Of a stretch of 64,000 nucleotides of DNA, positions 1 through 6,260 are shown in pieces. The stretch covers positions 6,586-70,585 of the forward strand of contig JAWVEY010000031.1 of NCBI GenBank assembly GCA_033856515.1. Reading direction: 5' to 3'. The stretch comes from JALZKA01 sp033856515. Its GTDB lineage: Bacteria; Actinomycetota; Thermoleophilia; Solirubrobacterales; 70-9. Position 1 is the first letter of the stretch. Every line of letters starts with the position of its first letter. The position numbers were made by a program, and so were the translations under genes. The notes below the pieces were generated by a model. The model saw only the letters and a list, made by a program, of their open reading frames with translations. It did no database searches and was not told where the DNA came from.

Positions 1-2150
1 GGGTAGGTAATCAGCGGCTCCATACCCGGCTCCGGTGTGCCAGCCCGTAGGGCTGCATCGGCCTCGTCAAGGTCATCGCGCTCGATCAGGGTCCCGGCGA
101 GCATCGCGGCGGCGAACGGGGTCAGCAGAGGCAGCGTGTGCATGGCGTCGGTGTCGACCGCGGTGCGGGCGTGTTCCTCGGCGGCGACGAGATCGCCCTG
201 GCGGAGCGCTGCGCAAGCCGCGAAGGTTGACATCGCGGTCAGCAGCGGCAGACTCCCCAGTCGCCGCCCCTCATCGATCCGCTCCTCGATAAGCCGCAGG
301 GCGAGCGCGTAGCGCTCGCAGTGGATCAGCGCAATGTAGGCGTGGAAGTCGCCGGGGACATTCACGGTCGGGTCGTCGGGCGAGCGCTCGACAATCGCCC
401 GCTCGGCCCGTGCAGCGATCCGCTCCGCCGGCTGCTCGCCGAGCGCCGCGTCCCACTCGCTGAGGACGCAGAGGATGGTGTACGGTGGCCGCTCGGCTGC
501 GTAGGCGCGCTCGCGCGCCGCCTCGATGCGTGCGCCGACGATGGGCGCTCCAAGGTGATTGAGGATCGCCCCCGCGAGCAGTCGGCCCTCGAGCAACAGC
601 ACGCCAGGATGGTTTTTCTCGGCCAGCTCGTCGATCACGGGTTGCATCGCCGCCACCGCATCGCCCATCCGGCCTTCGAAGAACAACGTCAGCCCGAGGG
701 CCAACGTGGCGGCGATGAGCGCGTCATCGTCCGGGGCGCTCACTTGTGCTTCGCGAAGGTCGTCGACGGCGCGCGGATCGCCGACGCGCGATTCGGTCGT
801 ACCGAGCTCGAGTAGAACGGCGTGGCGGGCATCATCGGGGGGCGGCTCCTCGAGTGCGCGGCGCAGGTAGGCGATCGCAGTGTCCGCCGAACCCCGGGCG
901 ACAGCCGCGCGAGCGGCCTCGATCAGCGCCTCGGCAATTTCCGAATCGCCCGCCGGCGGCAGCGCAAGCAGGTGGACGGCCAGTCGGTCCGGGGTGGCGC
1001 CCGCCCGGCGCATGATCAATGCGGCGCGGGAGTGGAGCAGTGAGCGCTCCGAGGGCGGGAGATCGGAGTAGACGGCAGAGCGCACAAGCGGATGGACGAA
1101 GTCGAGTGGCCGCCTGTCGGCGAACAGCGCCATGGCGACAAGCGCGTCGAACGCGTCGGCGGCCGCACTCGGCTCGAGCCCGGCGAGCTCGGCGACATGA
1201 GCCAGCTCAGCCCCCGGCCCGAGCACGGCGGCCGCGCCTGCCAGATCGCGAGCCGCCGGCTGAACGCGCCCCAAGCGCAGGAGGATCGCGTGCGAGACCG
1301 AAGCGGGAACCAGCCGTTCGACTGCCAGAGCACCACCCGCATTGGGCTCGATCCCGTCGGCTGCCGCGGCCCGCAACAGCTCCTGGAGCAGAAACGGGCT
1401 TCCCGCGCTCGCCGTCTGGCAGGCGGCGGCGAACTCCGGGCTAGGCTGGCCGACCGCCGCGGCCACGACATCGATGACCGCTTGGGCGCTCAGCGGCGCG
1501 GGCCGCAGCAGGCCGACGCCTTGCTCTGTGGCGAGCTCTCGAACGTGGTCCGCCGCGGATCCCGGCTCGCCGCTCCGGGCGGCTGCGATCAGGGCCACGG
1601 GCACGGTCTCGATCCGATGCGCCAGGTAGAGCAGGAAGCGCAACGAGACTTCGTCGCCCCAGTGGATATCGTCGATCAGGAGCGCCAAAGGCTGCCGCTC
1701 CGCCAGATTCGCGGTCAGCCAGTACAGGCCGTGGAGTACCGCAAGCCCCGGCTCAGCCCGCTCCTCGGCGGGGACGGCGCCGACGAGCCGTCCGGCAAGC
1801 TCGGCGGGCCCGGAGAGTAGCTCCGCTCGCTCCTCCGCCGACATGCCCATGACGACGGGTTCGAAGAGCTGGCGTGCGAGCCCGCCGCCGAACTTGCTCT
1901 CGAGTTCCGCGCCACGGGCGGTGAGCACGTCTAGTCCGTGCTCGGCGGCCATCACCTCAGCGGCGTCGAGAAGCGCCGTCTTGCCGATTCCCGCGGGCCC
2001 TTCGATTAACTCCACGGCCCCAACGTCGCGGGCGCGGGGGGTCTCTAGAGCCGACTCCAGCTGAGCCAACTCAGGATCGCGTTCCAAGAGAGCGGGACGG
2101 TCTGCTTGGGGCTCACGGACCAGACGCACGCTGCCATTCTCCCCCACCAT
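1..2150 (-). CDS. LuxR/MalT-type ATPase transcriptional regulator, 3' end beyond window
   Basis: The reading frame is open from an ATG at 2150 to the left edge (about 716 codons seen), so the C-terminus is missing. Near residue 57 there is a Walker A motif, GPAGIGKT, followed by LLDAAE. Around residues 155-165 a Walker B-like LLIDDIHWGDE is followed by SLRFLLYL. This is the AAA_16 core of large LuxR-family regulators. After it comes a long alanine/leucine-rich helical part typical of TPR-like sensor regions. These proteins usually end in a LuxR helix-turn-helix, which would lie outside the window, so DNA binding is inferred from family. Apparent reading frames on the plus strand here are shadows. 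The signal sensed cannot be told. Confidence 0.85.
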   Translation of the reverse strand, partial: MVGENGSVRLVREPQADRPALLERDPELAQLESALETPRARDVGAVELIEGPAGIGKTALLDAAEVMAAEHGLDVLTARGAELESKFGGGLARQLFEPVVMGMSAEERAELLSGPAELAGRLVGAVPAEERAEPGLAVLHGLYWLTANLAERQPLALLIDDIHWGDEVSLRFLLYLAHRIETVPVALIAAARSGEPGSAADHVRELATEQGVGLLRPAPLSAQAVIDVVAAAVGQPSPEFAAACQTASAGSPFLLQELLRAAAADGIEPNAGGALAVERLVPASVSHAILLRLGRVQPAARDLAGAAAVLGPGAELAHVAELAGLEPSAAADAFDALVAMALFADRRPLDFVHPLVRSAVYSDLPPSERSLLHSRAALIMRRAGATPDRLAVHLLALPPAGDSEIAEALIEAARAAVARGSADTAIAYLRRALEEPPPDDARHAVLLELGTTESRVGDPRAVDDLREAQVSAPDDDALIAATLALGLTLFFEGRMGDAVAAMQPVIDELAEKNHPGVLLLEGRLLAGAILNHLGAPIVGARIEAARERAYAAERPPYTILCVLSEWDAALGEQPAERIAARAERAIVERSPDDPTVNVPGDFHAYIALIHCERYALALRLIEERIDEGRRLGSLPLLTAMSTFAACAALRQGDLVAAEEHARTAVDTDAMHTLPLLTPFAAAMLAGTLIERDDLDEADAALRAGTPEPGMEPLITY

Positions 2151-2238
2151 CGGCAGGCCGTGCAATGGTGACCGGCCAGAACTTTTGGGGCTAGCGGCAG
2201 CGCGACACCGAACGCCCGGCGCTAAGGCGGCCTCTCGC

Positions 2239-2262
2239 GGGCACCAGTCCGCTTTAGTGCCC
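2239..2262. repeat. Degenerate GGGCAC hairpin
   Basis: GGGCAC at the left and GTGCCC at the right pair over 6 bp around a 12-base loop that includes CAGTCCGC. It resembles a decayed copy of the hairpin that opens the composite repeat about 30 bp downstream. It lies between the divergent start of the LuxR-type gene and the repeat. Confidence 0.5.
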
Positions 2263-2291
2263 GATCGGCCGATATACCCGATCCGGCTTCG

Positions 2292-2439
2292 TTTGGGCAC
2301 CAGCCGCATTCTGGTGCCCAAATCCGCGTACATCCGCGCATATCGGCAGGCATCGGATCCCGTAATCGACGCCTGTCCGTGCCTGAGAGTCCCCCGCTTC
2401 GCAATCAGGAGGTCGGCGGTTCGAGCCCGCCTAGCTCCA
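2292..2439 (+). repeat. Composite repeat copy A: perfect hairpin plus tRNA-Ala-like 3' end
   Basis: Bases 2292-2303 (TTTGGGCACCAG) and 2311-2322 form a perfect 12-bp inverted repeat around the loop CCGCATT. About 65 bp of conserved linker follow. Bases from about 2389 to 2439 then match the 3' half of a tRNA: anticodon-loop-like TTCGCAA (anticodon CGC, Ala), T arm GGCGGTTCGAGCCCGCC and acceptor end TAGCTCCA. The anticodon stem is mispaired and no GGAGCTA partner is present upstream, so this is not a functional tRNA. Copy B at 5997-6143 is about 93% identical by eye, with the last 50 bases or so identical. This stretch fills most of the gene-free interval 2151-2529. Confidence 0.85.
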
Positions 2440-2459
2440 TACCTTGTGTTTGGCTCGCA

Positions 2460-2474
2460 GCCCGCCTAGCTCCA
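2460..2474 (+). repeat. Short second copy of the tRNA-Ala acceptor end
   Basis: GCCCGCCTAGCTCCA recurs 20 bp after the same 15 bases that end copy A. This is a partial tandem duplication of the tRNA-like 3' end. No other structure is visible between here and the next stop codon at 2530. Confidence 0.7.
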
Positions 2475-2529
2475 CTACGGATTCCGTTCTGTGACTGGCG
2501 AATCCGTGCGTCGGTGCAGCTCGGTGGTG

Positions 2530-3132
2530 TCAACGGCTACGCAAGACGACTGTGTCGAGGCCGGTGACCTCCGGCCCACAGCGGTACTCGGCCTTGATTT
2601 GCATCTCCTCGAGCGAGCCGAGCACATCCTTCATCTGCTCGCCGGAGGGCTCTCCCCCGTTATCGATGACCCACAACGACGCCCGCAGCAGCACGTCGTA
2701 GTGACGCCAGCTCGGGGCCTCGAAAGGTTTCTTTATGTTGCGCTCGAGCGTCAGCCCTGCGCCCGTCAGAGTCACATCGGCGTCGTCGCCGCACTGGTCC
2801 GGGCCGGCGTCGGACTGGCGGAGGTCGAAAGAGAGGTCAGTGCCATAGCTGGACCGTCGGTTGCCGAGGAACTTGGCCGGGGCGACGAAGTACATGTCGG
2901 TTTGCCCAGGCAACGCGTCCGAGTTGCCATCCTCGACTCGGATGTAGCCACCTGGGTTGCCACCGGAAGAGCGGTGAACGGGTGAGGGAGTGGCGGTTAC
3001 GCCGGCCAGGCCCCATGCTTCGGCAGAATCGGAGAACCTGCTCTTCGCAACAACCTCAGCCGCGGTGGCGGCAACCGGCAGGGTGAGCGCGATTCCCACG
3101 ACGCAAAGACCGGGCAGCACAGCCTTCCGCAT
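2530..3132 (-). CDS. Secreted protein with laminin-B (domain IV)-like fold
   Basis: This is a 200-residue exported protein. The start is set at the ATG at 3132 because it opens a clean signal peptide (MRKAVLPGLCVVGIALTLP, cleavage near VAATAA); the upstream extension in frame is low-complexity and overlaps the preceding gene. Residues about 50-160 carry GGYIRVEDG, then MYFVAPAKFLG, then SYGTDLSFDLRQ. That order matches the laminin B/domain IV family, a beta-sandwich found in eukaryotic laminins and some bacterial surface proteins. The gene follows the Cys-rich protein by 61 bp on the same strand, so the pair is probably co-transcribed. Role unknown; binding to polymers or the cell surface is inference. 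Confidence 0.75.
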   Translation of the reverse strand: MRKAVLPGLCVVGIALTLPVAATAAEVVAKSRFSDSAEAWGLAGVTATPSPVHRSSGGNPGGYIRVEDGNSDALPGQTDMYFVAPAKFLGNRRSSYGTDLSFDLRQSDAGPDQCGDDADVTLTGAGLTLERNIKKPFEAPSWRHYDVLLRASLWVIDNGGEPSGEQMKDVLGSLEEMQIKAEYRCGPEVTGLDTVVLRSR

Positions 3133-3193
3133 TGCTATCGCATTCTCCCGAACACGCCGCGATCGTTGCAGTTTTGGATCGGTCGACCCTCTT

Positions 3194-3622
3194 TCAGGCT
3201 GGGATGCAGACGTGGTTGGAACACACCTCGCTCTCCGAACAATCGCCGTTGTCCACGCACTGCGCGCACGTCCCGTTGATGCACGGCTTGTCGGAATCAC
3301 AAACCGTTTCGCAGTTGCCGCAGTGGCTGGGGTTCGTCTCGAGGTCGAAGCACTTGCCGTTACATTTGGTGTAGCCCGCCAGGCATCTGCACTTCCCACG
3401 GCGGCAATGGGAATTGGCAGGACAGCACTTGCCCTTGCAGCGGCGTGACTCGGGGCAGCGTTTGGCATCGCCGGTGATCGAGGCGAGCGCACCGACAGGT
3501 CCGCCGAGCGCCGCGGCGGTGGCCGCCCCGGCTAAGCGCTTCAACGCCGAGCGACGCGAGAGCTGGCCCGAGGCGAGATCACGCGCGAGGCGGTCCAGGT
3601 GTTCGTCCATTCGGATCAGCAT
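3194..3622 (-). CDS. Tat-type exported cysteine-rich protein
   Basis: This is 142 residues from the ATG at 3622, chosen over a longer frame because AAGGTG sits a few bases upstream. The N-terminus has an acidic lead, then QLSRRSALKRLAGAATAAALGG, which resembles a twin-arginine signal (SRRSALKRL). The mature part is packed with cysteines in CxxxC and CxC spacings, including CKGKCCPANSHCRRGKCRC and HCGNCETVCDSDKPC. This recalls the disulfide-rich tandem modules of myxobacterial and actinobacterial surface proteins. No catalytic motif is visible. It lies directly upstream of the laminin-like gene on the same strand. Confidence 0.8.
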   Translation of the reverse strand: MLIRMDEHLDRLARDLASGQLSRRSALKRLAGAATAAALGGPVGALASITGDAKRCPESRRCKGKCCPANSHCRRGKCRCLAGYTKCNGKCFDLETNPSHCGNCETVCDSDKPCINGTCAQCVDNGDCSESEVCSNHVCIPA

Positions 3623-3770
3623 GTCACCTTGGCTATCGAGGGTCAAGCGTGCGTGTTGTCTGGTCAGCGCGCCTGGCGCCCGCGGATCGCTACGTTTCGG
3701 CGCCCAGTCATCAGCTGCGCCGACGAGGATTGCTGTCCTGAGTGTCCTCCCGACGGCTGTGCCCCCGACT

Positions 3771-3804
3771 GCTGCTAGCAAGCAGCCGCTTTTCGTCCAA
3801 AGCG
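3771..3804. repeat. Array hairpin repeat, site 1
   Basis: There are two adjacent stems. GCTGCT/AGCAGC pairs around AGCA at 3771-3786, and CGCTTT/AAAGCG pairs around TCGTCC at 3787-3804. The second stem shares CGCTTTTCGTCCAAAGCG-type sequence with sites 2-4. It lies 31 bp past the stop of the broken SnoaL gene (3' side on the minus strand). Confidence 0.7.
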
Positions 3805-3835
3805 AGTACTTCTGGCTGTCTTCGGCCCTAGACGG

Positions 3836-4258
3836 CTACTGGGAGGGGGAGATCGCGCCCGTTTGAAGCATCATCCCGAAGTCATCCCGGACGACCCAAT
3901 GCTCGGCGAGGCGGCTATCGGCGATGCGATAGATGTGGATGTGTTCAACGGAGAACCGCTTGCCCTGCGGCGAAGGAATGCCTCGGAACACGGTTCCTTG
4001 GTACGTGCCGCTCCAGCGGTTGTGACAGACAACGAGATCATCGTCAGCGATGAGCTTTAGGGTCTCCCAGTTCAGATCCCCGATGGCGCCCGTGACACCC
4101 TCGATCGCTTGACGAAACTTGTCGAGCCCGACCTCGGCATCTCTGTCCGGTTGATGGTTCGCAATGTCCGGATGAACCAGACACTCGAAATCGATGGTTC
4201 CCGAGTTCCACTGGTCATAGAACTCCTGGACAACGGCTTTGTTTGCTTCCGCGCTGAT
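3836..4258 (-). pseudogene. SnoaL-like (ester cyclase type) gene lacking a start codon
   Basis: The frame is open for about 140 codons ending at TAG 3838-3836. It reads NKAVVQEFYDQWNSG near the start and later GIPSPQGKRFSVEHIHIYRI, typical of the SnoaL/polyketide-cyclase NTF2-like fold. No ATG, GTG or TTG lies in frame between the upstream stop (TGA at 4264-4262) and conserved residues. The position where ATG is expected (4258-4256) reads ATC. The likeliest explanation is a single G-to-C change that destroyed the start, with the body still intact, so the loss looks recent. Initiation at ATC cannot be excluded. It stands in a row with two SnoaL paralogs and MsrA. Confidence 0.75.
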
Positions 4259-4290
4259 GGCTCACCCGTCGGTTGTCCGGCGCAACGTAT

Positions 4291-4334
4291 CGCCTTCCAT
4301 GCAAAGCGGGGTTAGGCGCTCCTCGTCCCAAGCA
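4291..4334. repeat. Array hairpin repeat, site 2
   Basis: The unit runs from CGCCTTCCATGCAAAGCG through GGTTAGG to CGCTCCTCGTCCCAAGCA. It aligns with sites 3 and 4; the inner arms AGCG/CGCT pair and the outer arms pair imperfectly. It directly abuts the stop codon of the following SnoaL gene (4335), so it is that gene's immediate 3' flank. Confidence 0.75.
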
Positions 4335-4754
4335 CTACTCCGACAGCCCGGCGGCTTCGAGGGCTTCGGCGGGATCAAGGTAGTTCCGCATCCGAACTAT
4401 CTGGCCATCCTGAAGCTCGTAGACCAAACCCATGTGCAGTTCGACCGGCACGCCACTTGCCTTGCCCGTCGCCCGTTGGCGGAACACGCCGACAACGCGG
4501 TCATCCCCAGCATCGACTACGCGCTCAAGCTCGATGAACCATTCGAAATCTTCGGTCCAGGTGCGCATGAAGTCGAGGAACCCCTCGCGGCCCGTGTAGA
4601 CCCGCCGAAAACCTGGGCTGTTGGGCGGCATTATCCACTCCGCGTCGGGGGCATTCAGCCCGGAATCGAAGGGCGCGGTGGGATTGCCGGTAGTCAACCC
4701 CGTCTTGAACTCCTCGAATGCCCGCCGCACAATCTCCACGTTCTCCTGCGACAT
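4335..4754 (-). CDS. SnoaL-like NTF2-fold protein
   Basis: This 139-residue protein begins MSQENVEIVRRAFEEF, the hallmark N-terminus of a large SnoaL_2-like family in Thermoleophilia. It has WIMPPNSPGFRRVYTGREGF, then DFMRTWTEDFEWFIE, and ends EALEAAGLSE. The NTF2-like fold forms a small ligand pocket, and members include ketosteroid-isomerase-like and polyketide-cyclase-like enzymes; the substrate here is unknown. It is a paralog of the gene at 5484-5870, sharing start and end segments and flanking repeats. It is a single-gene unit between repeats at 4291-4334 and 4786-4830. Confidence 0.85.
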   Translation of the reverse strand: MSQENVEIVRRAFEEFKTGLTTGNPTAPFDSGLNAPDAEWIMPPNSPGFRRVYTGREGFLDFMRTWTEDFEWFIELERVVDAGDDRVVGVFRQRATGKASGVPVELHMGLVYELQDGQIVRMRNYLDPAEALEAAGLSE

Positions 4755-4785
4755 CGCACGCGCAGTATCCCGCGATCAGGAGGTA

Positions 4786-4830
4786 GGCGCTTTCCATGCG
4801 GAGCAACTAGTGCTTTTCGTCCAAAGCGTG
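4786..4830. repeat. Array hairpin repeat, site 3
   Basis: The outer arms CGCTTT (4788-4793) and AAAGCG (4823-4828) pair perfectly, and the inner AGCA/TGCT pair around ACTAG. The left half, GGCGCTTTCCATGCGGAGC, matches the 26-bp palindrome at site 5. The repeat lies 40 bp past the MsrA stop and 31 bp before the SnoaL start, both on the minus strand. Confidence 0.75.
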
Positions 4831-4869
4831 TGTCCGGGTTGAACTGCGAAGCGGTCCTACGCAGGTGAG

Positions 4870-5367
4870 CTAGGCAACGGCTTCTCGCTTGGCGGCTTCC
4901 AGCCTTGACTGCGGGAACTGGGAGCTCGCCGGATAGCGCTGGAAATAGTCCTGATCCTCGGCCTCGGCCTCAATGAAGGGGCCAGCCTCGCTGATCTTGG
5001 TCGCGACTTGGGGCCAAAAGCCTGAGGCCTCAACGTGAGCGATCATGTCCTCGGCGACCTCGCGTTGCTCGTCGGTTGTGTAGAAGATCTCGGAGCGATA
5101 TATGGAGCCGAGGACGCTCTCGTCTAAGTCGGGGCGGTGGATCTGGAAGAAGAGCTCGAGGACGTCACGGAAGGAAGTCCTGGAGGCGTCGAAGACGAGC
5201 TCTACCGCCTCGGCATGCCCGCCCGGTTCGTCCTCCGTCGGGTCATCGCTCTCGCCACCGGTCCAGCCAGTGCGAATGGAGATCAGCCCCTCGGAATGAC
5301 GCATGAGTTCCTGCGTAATCCAGCAGCAGCCACCCGCGAGGATCGCGACCTCGGTGTTCTCGGTCAT
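4870..5367 (-). CDS. msrA: Peptide methionine sulfoxide reductase MsrA-like protein
   Basis: This 165-residue protein is close to the usual MsrA length. It has ILAGGCCW near residue 10 in place of the canonical GCFWG, then GWTGGESDDP and GGHAEAVELVFD, which match the family's GYxGG and GHxEAV motifs. LFFQIHRP and IYRSEIFYTTDEQ also align with MsrA blocks. The enzyme would reduce the S-epimer of methionine sulfoxide in oxidised proteins using the first Cys of the motif. The Phe-to-Cys change puts two cysteines side by side and is unusual. The gene is flanked by hairpin repeats and by SnoaL genes, not by MsrB. Confidence 0.85.
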   Translation of the reverse strand: MTENTEVAILAGGCCWITQELMRHSEGLISIRTGWTGGESDDPTEDEPGGHAEAVELVFDASRTSFRDVLELFFQIHRPDLDESVLGSIYRSEIFYTTDEQREVAEDMIAHVEASGFWPQVATKISEAGPFIEAEAEDQDYFQRYPASSQFPQSRLEAAKREAVA

Positions 5368-5437
5368 GGCGTCATCCTTTCTTGGAAGCCCTCCGAAAGG
5401 TATCGCAGCACATGAGTGCTACGGAGCGTGGCCCGTC

Positions 5438-5484
5438 GGTGCTTTCCATGCGAAGCGACTTAAACGCTTCTCGTCCTAAGCACC
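5438..5484. repeat. Array hairpin repeat, site 4 (best-preserved unit)
   Basis: The outer arms GGTGCTT (5438-5444) and AAGCACC (5478-5484) are perfect complements, and so are the inner arms GAAGCG (5452-5457) and CGCTTC (5465-5470). They are separated by 7-base spacers on both sides and a 7-base loop, ACTTAAA. The right end overlaps the stop codon of the SnoaL gene at 5484. Confidence 0.85.
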
Positions 5485-5870
5485 TACTCCGACAGCCCGG
5501 CAGCTTCGAGGGCCTCTTCTTTTCTCAGGTAACCGGCAGTTCGGACGACGAGTCCATTTCTAACCCAATGGAGAATGGCCCAGGCGGGCATCTGCTCGAT
5601 CAGGTCACTCCCAAACGTCCGGACCATCGCCAGCACTCGGTCGCCCCCCAGATCGACTATTTCCTCCAACTCCAATCGAAATCCAGGAAGCGCTTCCTCT
5701 ATGTCGCCCCACCAGCAACGGAGCCCTTCGTGGCCGTAATAGGGGCCGGGAATTGGCGCTTGAGGGATGTTGTCTATGCGGATCGCTTGGTCAGAGAGTT
5801 CGAATGGGAGTTCTCCCCGGGCGAAGAACTCGTAAACCCGCCGAATGATCTCCACGTTCTCCTGCGACAT
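5484..5870 (-). CDS. SnoaL-like NTF2-fold protein, paralog
   Basis: This 128-residue protein begins MSQENVEIIRRVYEFFARGE and ends EALEAAGLSE, as does the paralog at 4335-4754. The middle has GPYYGHEGLRCWWGDIEE and ILHWVRNGLVVRTAGYL, consistent with the SnoaL_2 fold. Ligand and reaction are unknown. The 5' flank (about 5871-5925) is also similar to the 5' flank of the paralog, so the duplication covered gene plus surroundings. It is the first gene of the minus-strand array. Confidence 0.85.
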   Translation of the reverse strand: MSQENVEIIRRVYEFFARGELPFELSDQAIRIDNIPQAPIPGPYYGHEGLRCWWGDIEEALPGFRLELEEIVDLGGDRVLAMVRTFGSDLIEQMPAWAILHWVRNGLVVRTAGYLRKEEALEAAGLSE

Positions 5871-5899
5871 CGCCCGCGCAGTATCTCGCGGTTAAGGGA

Positions 5900-5925
5900 T
5901 AGGCGCTTTCCATGGAAAGCGCCTA
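5900..5925. repeat. 26-bp perfect palindrome, array repeat site 5
   Basis: TAGGCGCTTTCCA (5900-5912) is followed by its exact reverse complement (5913-5925). Compared with site 3, it looks like a repeat unit whose central part was deleted, joining the outer arms. It sits 30 bp upstream of the SnoaL start at 5870, so it could also act as an operator for a dimeric regulator. Confidence 0.85.
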
Positions 5926-5996
5926 CATGTGGGCACCTCCTCGTCTCACGGCGAACTGAGGATCTGCTCGCGATCGTGTTGACCCGGTCGTGCCCA

Positions 5997-6143
5997 TTGG
6001 GCACCAGCCGGGTTCTGGCGCCCAAATCCACGTACATCCGCGCACATCGGCAGGGATCGGATCCCGTAATCGACGCCTATTCGTGCCTGAGAATCCCCCG
6101 CTTCGCAATCAGGAGGTCGGCGGTTCGAGCCCGCCTAGCTCCA
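5997..6143 (+). repeat. Composite repeat copy B: hairpin plus tRNA-Ala-like 3' end
   Basis: TTGGGCACCAG (5997-6007) pairs with CTGGCGCCCAA (6015-6025) around CCGGGTT. A linker and a tRNA-Ala-like 3' end ending TAGCTCCA at 6143 follow, in the same order and orientation as copy A. By eye about ten positions differ over the whole unit and none over the last 50 bases. It occupies most of the 390-base gap between the SnoaL gene and the propeller gene at 6261. Confidence 0.85.
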
Positions 6144-6260
6144 CTTTGGCCATCCCCACCCGGGCTGGCACTTCTCCCGCTCTGCCTTCGGACAGACATT
6201 GCGGCCCTGAGGTGGCGGGTGTAGCCTCACGCCCGTCTCATCTAACGAAGGAGGGGCATA

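Noticed and set aside
321..1820. Long plus-strand reading frames opposite the LuxR-type gene
   Set aside because: They are shadows; the minus-strand frame carries Walker A and B motifs and runs unbroken to the window edge.
2364..2439. A complete tRNA gene at the end of composite repeat A
   Set aside because: Only the 3' half fits. The acceptor has no 5' partner, the D arm does not pair and the anticodon stem has mismatches, so it is listed as a tRNA-derived repeat.
2530..3492. A 320-residue version of the laminin-like protein
   Set aside because: The first 120 residues are low-complexity antisense-type sequence overlapping the Cys-rich gene, and a proper signal peptide begins at 3132.
4291..5484. 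Classical integron attC sites
   Set aside because: GTTAGGC appears at 4311-4317, as in attC R boxes, but it lies in the loop of that unit, the other sites lack it, and no integrase is present. The geometry is similar but the boxes do not match.
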